Assembly (NCBI GenBank): GCA_014773175.1
Contig: VXCM01000066.1
Location: 178,348-242,347 of the forward strand
Reading direction: 5' to 3'
Origin: Lucifuga dentata
Taxonomy: Eukaryota > Chordata > Actinopteri > Ophidiiformes > Bythitidae
Length of the DNA: 64,000 nucleotides
Shown here: positions 55,986-64,000 of the stretch, piece after piece
Position numbering within the stretch: position 1 is the stretch's first letter
Layout: each line of letters begins with the position of its first letter
Made by a program: the position numbers and the translations under genes
The notes under the pieces: model-generated
What the model was told of the DNA's origin: nothing
What the model saw: only the letters and a program-made list of their open reading frames with translations
Databases searched by the model: none

Positions 55986-56715
55986 TCAGTAACTGACAGC
56001 AACAAATATATTAAATGTGTACAATTTACATAAATCAACTTACTTCCTGTCACCACAGACATTATGTAACCCAGTTTGCTGTCATCCAATAAAAATGTAC
56101 TTGTGAGTTATGAGCCTGTGATAAAATGGTAAATAAGACTGGATGTTGAGTAAACAGTGAACTCCTTTATTGTTGATGAAAATGCAACCAGCATCAGAGT
56201 AAGAACATATGAAAGCCTCTTTATAAAACGTCAGCAGGACTCTAACGTCACAAAATGGTTTCTGCCTTTATGGTGTCAAACTATAACTGAAGGTTTGAAA
56301 TATGTGATGATTTTCTTTTAACAATTTGTCTGCTTCTGATGAAAATTATGCATTTGTAAGTGTTTAAACATGGATGAGTCACTGGGAGCTGTAACCTTTT
56401 CTCATCAAAATTACATTCACATGCAACTATTTTTTTTAGTTTAGACATCTAATTGACTGTTTAAGTTTAGGTAATTTTTTTTTTTTTTTTTTTTTTACCT
56501 ATTTTAAGAAATTTTAAGAAATCATTTTTAAAAGTCCTGGATCTGCCAGATACAGATCAGCACCAAAGTAATTGATTCTTCTCTTAGTGCTTTATAATTT
56601 GAGATTTCAGAGGGGAAAACAACACATTTCACTCTATTTTAAAACTTTCCATCAATCCCTAAGTTTTCAGAAATTACAACAAACACACAGTTTTCATACA
56701 TAGAGTATTTAATCC

Positions 56716-56747
<32 letters not shown>

Positions 56748-57520
56748 AAATATGACAACCAACTAAAAAGGCTCAACTTAGGACCAGGATCAGGTGCATG
56801 TTAAGACAAAAAAGGTATTGACATACAGTTTTATGTCTGAAAGTGACATGATTTCATAATCAGGAAAAAAACAAACAAACAAACAAGCACATTATTATTA
56901 TTATTATTCAGTGAAACCAAACTTTTTTGTTTTTAACTTCTTTGAGTGTGATATGCAGCCGGTCACAGAGGGTTTATAGATTTCTTTTTGTGGGGAAACG
57001 GGCACTCGTAGTTTCACAGCCCAACCACAGAACCATCCAACTCCGTAAACGACAAAATTTCACGAGGAAACATAAAGAAAGATCACAGCGGCATGCATAC
57101 ACTGTGGGAAGGCCAGAGGATCAGAAAACACAAAACCAAGCAAATATGTTGCTTTCATTAACGTTGGATTTCCAAATGACAGGAAACAGGTTTTGATTTG
57201 TCAACTGATTGCACTGAGAAGTCTCTGTTTGCTTCTTTATTGCTCTCCGTTCTAAAGCCTCGATCCATGTTGAAGCCTTAGAGGAGAAAAATGTTGTGGT
57301 TTACATGCGTGTCATTAAAGAAAGTCAAATAAATAATGCTACATACTATACATTAAGCTACTCGTTACCGTGGAACCAAGAGTGTTTGCGAAACATCAAT
57401 TTTTTTGGGTTGTACTTGGAGTGCCCATCCACTTTCATCAATCCCCACAGGCTGTTTGGTCCTGTCAGCTCCAAACTGATCAGTTCTGCATATTGTTGTG
57501 TTCTTGGCATATGTCAGAGG

Positions 57521-57523
<3 letters not shown>

Positions 57524-57559
<36 letters not shown>

Positions 57560-57586
57560 GCACGCACGCACACACGCACGCACACC
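57524..57586. repeat. (CA)n / (CACG)n microsatellite
   Basis: A CA run changing into CACG tetranucleotides. Confidence 0.95.
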
Positions 57587-58521
57587 ATACATAAAAGTAC
57601 ACAGTCACACCTTACAGTATTGTCATGTATCAATACATACTTATCAATGTAGTCTTGGGCGCAATGCCCGAAAACGTTTTCTGAATGTTAAGATTTCTTT
57701 GATTTACTCATTTTTTACAGCACCATCAGGAAAGGCACAGTCTGTAACGGACAACTCTGCCCGAGGATGAACTTTCAACCCTCCTCGCCAAAGAAAACAG
57801 ACTAAAACCGGCGTGCAACCGCTTTCGATGTAGACGCGAGAAGCTCTGAGAAACGGATGAAAGCCAAAGTCTTCCGCTTTGTTGACAATGCAGAAAAAAA
57901 GGGTCCTCGCATGTCAGTTTAATGAGTACAAAAATAAGCCGAGGAGGGTTGACGGCTCATCTGATCACGACATCACAAAACGACCTCAAACCACAAAAAA
58001 AACAAAAAACAAAAAAAAAAAAAANAAAAAAAAAAAAAAACACATCTCCACAAAGAAGCAAGTCAACGCACCAGCTTTGCTTTCACATAAGTAAACCTAT
58101 TGCATTATCAAATTTGGAAAATGATTACATTACCACTACGATTACTAATGTCATGTCACTTTGTCTCATATAGGATTTTGTTAGAAAAAATAAGTGGTGT
58201 GTGCATTACATTAATATCTTTAAGTATAAATATATCTCCATTCTGACTTAAAAATGCTCTTGGGTGACGAGAGAGAAAGGCATCTGACGTCCGCACGGCA
58301 CCCCACGCAGGCTGCACAGGTCAATTACGTGGCAATATGAATGGAAAGGGATGAAGAGTTTCTATGTCTCAACAAGCAGCTGGCTACACGCAATGTTAAA
58401 CATGCAAACCCATGATGACATTAACGACTCTTCAAGTAAAATCAAACGCTGGTAATGTCTCACATCGAGAAGCGGCTTCAACCAGACCAAAAATGCAGGG
58501 GTCAAACACGTATTGTTGTGT

Positions 58522-59632
58522 TTAAAGGACCATAGCGGCGATCGTACATGTTTGAGCCCAATATATAAAATCCACATGTACGTTATGTTACTGACAATCA
58601 TTTCCCAAAATACAGTATATAACTTTAACGGTAAACTTTAGATTTTTTTTCCTACTTTCCAGACTGCCATTGGTTTCTACAATGGCATATTAGGGCCATA
58701 TAGACGAACGCCCCCCCCCCCANAAAAAAAAAAAAAAACAAGGGAGGCATTATTTCAAGTTTTCATACTCGCTTTAAAACTCCAGTTTTAAAAGTCTGCA
58801 TGCTTATGATAATTTGATGATTTTGCACTAAAAGCACAAGCACAAAATCCGATGGAAAATTATAATTTAATGAGGTCATGTACTTGCAAAAAAAACTTGC
58901 AAATTTGCCAGTTTAAAAACTTGCAAATTCGTGAGTTTTTAAACTGCCAAATTTGCATGTTTAAAAACTAAAAAAAAAAAAAAAAANAAAAAAAAAAAAA
59001 AAAGAAAATTATTTTTAATGATGAATAATCATTTTTTTAATTTTTTAAAATAATTATTTAGTTTTTTTTAATAATGAAAAAGGGAAAATAATGAGAATGG
59101 GAATCGAACCGCCTCATGTTGTGACTATGCCTGCAGTACATGACCTTATTAAATCATACTTTTCCACTGGATTTAGCTCTAAAGAAATTGCTTTTAGTGC
59201 AAAATCACTGAATTATCATAAGCATACGGACTTTTAAAACTGGCAAATTTTCGAGTTTAACACTCACAAATTTGTGAGTTTAGAACACGTTGTCGATTAG
59301 GCTTTTTTGCCGAATTAACTTTATTTGACATATCTAACATGGAGCTGCACAGAAGACAATGTATGTCTCCACTAGGAAATATAGTCCCAGGAGAAGACAG
59401 CTTTTACCGAGAAATTAAAACCACAGTGCTTTCTACAATCGTACATAAGTGCTAGAAGGCGAATCACTGAATTTTAAGGTGGGTGCATCACCTGAACATT
59501 TCATTTTGAAAACTTAGAGGATTTGAAAAAAAATGCCGGGACAACTAAAATACGGTTTTATGTTTTGGAAATTGGTTGTCAGTAAAGTATATGTTGGGCT
59601 CAAACACACACAATCGATGGTATAATTCCTTA
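58522..59632. mobile_element. TTAAAGGACC element, second subfamily (copy 11), split by a nested insertion
   Basis: The left part, starting TTAAAGGACCATAG, runs to about 58675 (CTGCCATTGGTTTC). The family sequence resumes at about 59313 (AACATGGAGCTGCACAG) and ends near 59632. The 640 bp between is unrelated DNA with its own inverted arms. Confidence 0.75.
58676..59313. mobile_element. Palindromic element nested in copy 11
   Basis: Inverted arms at about 58779-58883 and 59136-59243 share ATGCTTATGATAATT, TTTTGCACTAAAAGC and GGTCATGTAC. Single-N gaps in a C run and an A run (58723 and 58987) make its exact length unknown. Read on the minus strand, a GGTTCGATTCC phrase at about 59101-59111 resembles a tRNA B box. 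Confidence 0.6.
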
Positions 59633-61570
59633 CAATGATTTTTCCTGTGACTTCTCCAGATCTCAGCGTAGAAACATTTTGAGTGTGGACGGGAAAAGCT
59701 TCCTGTTCCAGCTTAACACGTGCATCTTTTTAAGTGCAGTAAAACACCATCATCATCCTCTCTGCAGAAAATATAGTTTATATGTCTTTGATGAATTATT
59801 AAATAAATGTTTTGCTGATAAATGTTGAGTTATAGCAGCTAGTTTGGTTCAGAGCCCATCAGCAAGACGATCTGAGTGTTTTCATGCGACATGGCACCAC
59901 ATCACTTCCTCTAGTCCTGCAACCCGACCCTGACCCCTGACCCTGACCCCAACCAGGCACGTTGGTTTGGTCCAAGTGAACCATAACAAAACCTGAAAGC
60001 TTCATCTGTAGTACGACTCACTGCAAAGACGAGCAAAAACGGCCTCTGGCATCCAAAACCTGCATCATCACAATGAACAGTTTGGCACCTGCGACCAACT
60101 CAAAGCACGGAGAGGTGTTAATAAACTTCACATCATCGGCTTTTTAACGAGTAAATGGCTGGTTTTGCTTCATCGCTGTGATGGTTAATTGAGCATGGTT
60201 GTAATTCTGGACTGTATGAAGAAATGTAGCGGTGAGCAATCGCAACAATGAAGAAAACACAGCAGCAGTCTTGGAAATGTGTTGGATTTCAAGCACTGAA
60301 GTTTTGTCGTGGAAAAAATTTCTGGCGATGCCAAACCCCGACGTACCTCTGAAAAACCAACTCCCAAAAAGCCAAGAACAGAAATTTTGTATACGAAGGC
60401 TTTGACAGTGCAAACAATGAGTCCTACCAGTGCATCATGTGACGCACACACACTAATAGTCTGCTTCCTTTACTCGATGTCTCGATGTAAGCCTGCTCAG
60501 AAATTCACATTTACAACTGAATCGTAAAGGCGGTGTGATACGGAACACCAAGGAGGCCAAGTTTGTGTGTGTGATTATTTCTCCTGTCTTGTTTCCTTGA
60601 GAACACACATTTACTTTGAGCTCATTATTTTCAGCTCACAATAAACAGAAACATGAAAAGCAGATGCCTACGTTCAGATCAGTGGGCAGTGTCGTAGTTT
60701 TACTTCCAGAGGCACCAAAACCAATGGAAGATTTAAAACTTTCCTCCCAAAACAAATTTTCTAACCAAATCAGGCACTTTATTGTCATCTCATCCACCAG
60801 ATACCACCAGACGTCTCCCCCAATAACCATCTACACATCACATTTGCGGGTTCATACAAATGTCAAATACTGCACATTCCTGAATCTAAGTCCATTCTCC
60901 TAAATTTAATTGTAAGCGAATCCCACAAGAACAAACGCACCCGAATACTCGACGAGAACATCCAGCACCCAACTCGCTCTCTGCATTAACACCTCATTGC
61001 ACTGAAGGAGCTCTGGGTTGGTTCCTTATGAAAAAAAAAAAAAAAAANAAAAAAAAAAAAAAAAAAACGGGAAGAAACAAAACCAAAAAAAACGTCATCG
61101 TCTGAAGATAGAGACCGTTTACGGCGCTTTATTGCTGAAAATGAATGTGAATTTAAATTAAAACGAGAAAAAAAAGCTCATAAATAAAGAGAAGTAAAGC
61201 ACACAAAGAAAGTTTGGTATAACACTCAGTACCAAGCTGAAGTAGAAGTGAGAGAACTTTAAACTTGTCCATTTCATGGCCGTGGCGTATTATTTTACCA
61301 GTCCTCTATATGCACCTCGCTTTTCAGTGAGGCGATTTACAATCCCTCACAAAATGGCTGTGCGTTAAAAAACAAGTTGAAGATGCGTTTCAGCATCTGG
61401 ATTAACAGAGTGCAGAGTTACGCGTCTGCCTGTGAGTAACCGTTGGCTTAAAGGGAGAGAGGAGAGGAACTCTAAAGGCAGCCTACTGTTTGGAAAAAAA
61501 AATTTCCAAATGCCACAGCAATCATGTACAATATCTAAACGAGCCGACATATGTGAATAAACGTGAAAAA

Positions 61571-61701
61571 CCGTCTGTGACAGAGACCGGCGTGATTCGG
61601 CTCACAGGCCGCGGAGCAGGCCAGGTCCTCAGGGTNCCGTCTGTGACAGAGACCGGCGTGATTCGGCTCACAGGCCGCGGAGCAGGCCAGGTCCTCAGGG
61701 T
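61571..61701. repeat. Exact 65-bp direct duplication across an N (assembly artefact)
   Basis: 61571-61635 and 61637-61701 are identical around the N at 61636, probably inside the Argonaute 3'UTR. Confidence 0.9.
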
Positions 61702-62180
61702 GCCGCTTCGTGTCCACCCATGTGCCAAAAATCTTTTTCACGTTCCCTGCAGCTTCTCTAACCCTCTGATGTTTTATCCAGAAACAAATAACAGAAAACG
61801 GCAGAATGAAGCTTGGAGCTGATGTCATAACCGGAAGGCGAAGACGTGACATGAGCCCGGCGATGTTTAAAATATAGACAGAATTCGTCATGTTTTAAAA
61901 CACGGCAGAGGAGGAGGAGGAGCGGGAGAGAGGGATGCATGGGTGGGAGCACAGAAACGCCTGGCTGGTTTCAAATTGCATAATGTGGCTGTGCTCCTCT
62001 CTGGCTTATCAAATCCTGCAGCAGCCTGACATAAACCTGTGTCACAGACCAAAGCCGCGGCAGCAGCGCACCGTCCCTCTGCGTGACGAGACGTGGCGGC
62101 TGAGCTCGGCCGGACGCGGAGACCGGCCAAGGGGCTGGGTTGCATTTTGGGAAGGGCGGAAGAAAGAAGCGCGGGGGCGT

Positions 62181-63975
<1,795 letters not shown>

Positions 63976-64000
63976 CTTTGCAGAAAAACACGCGTCAGAA

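Larger units (their letters stand above)
53800..62180. other. Region between the ffar2/3-like gene and the Argonaute gene
   Basis: The two genes converge here. The Argonaute 3'UTR occupies an unknown part of the right side; a minus-strand AATAAA at 61128-61133 is one possible end, about 1 kb after the stop. The left half is made up largely of inverted-repeat element copies 9-11, separated by AT-rich DNA, A/T homopolymers and a CA/CACG microsatellite at 57524-57586. I see no convincing protein-coding frame over these 8 kb. Confidence 0.45.

Noticed and set aside
59090..59165. tRNA gene on the minus strand
   Set aside because: Only a B-box-like phrase is present. No acceptor stem, anticodon arm or A box could be made out.
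56900..61900. Additional protein-coding gene between the receptor and Argonaute genes
   Set aside because: Open frames here are short, often driven by CA repeats or cross N gaps, and lack recognisable domains or consistent splice sites.

Overview
The window is vertebrate genomic DNA, most likely from a teleost fish. Every gene is split by GT/AG introns and encodes a vertebrate-specific or vertebrate-like protein. Intergenic DNA is AT-rich and full of microsatellites and short DNA-transposon remnants of fish type. I inferred exon boundaries by reading splice sites and checking that codon phase carries across each junction. Paralogue names rest on remembered family sequences, not on a search.

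Layout: (1) 1-2164, minus, 5' half of a BTB zinc-finger gene (zbtb22-like) that runs off the left edge. (2) 4619-9791, plus, scn1b, sodium channel beta-1 subunit, with a likely 3'UTR exon to about 11.3 kb. (3) 12378-15972, minus, naxe, NAD(P)HX epimerase. (4) 17985-25973, minus, lmna, complete 12-exon prelamin A. (5) 28693-36696, plus, usf2, a bHLH-zipper transcription factor. (6) 39830-44145, plus, tekt2, tektin-2. (7) 45786-46854, plus, ffar1-like receptor. (8) 52822-53799, plus, ffar2/ffar3-like receptor. (9) 62181-63975, minus, last four coding exons of an Argonaute gene, probably ago3, running off the right edge. The genes are not an operon and do not form one pathway. The neighbourhood joins gene pairs that in human lie apart: LMNA/NAXE, SCN1B/USF2/FFAR and TEKT2/AGO3.

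Two non-gene patterns dominate. First, the assembly holds 19 single-N gaps. Nine are flanked by exact 61-66 bp direct copies, which looks like contig ends whose overlap was never collapsed. These falsely break the ffar1-like gene and usf2 exon 5 and duplicate the usf2 start exon. The other ten lie in homopolymer runs. Second, about twelve copies of one short inverted-repeat element, with TTAAAGGACCATA termini, are scattered through introns and intergenic DNA. One copy in scn1b intron 3 is an almost complete 680-bp foldback, and one near 59 kb carries a second palindromic element nested inside it. I found no clearly new gene system. The element family, the prelamin A processing site, the E-boxes in front of usf2 and the receptor pair are the points most worth checking.
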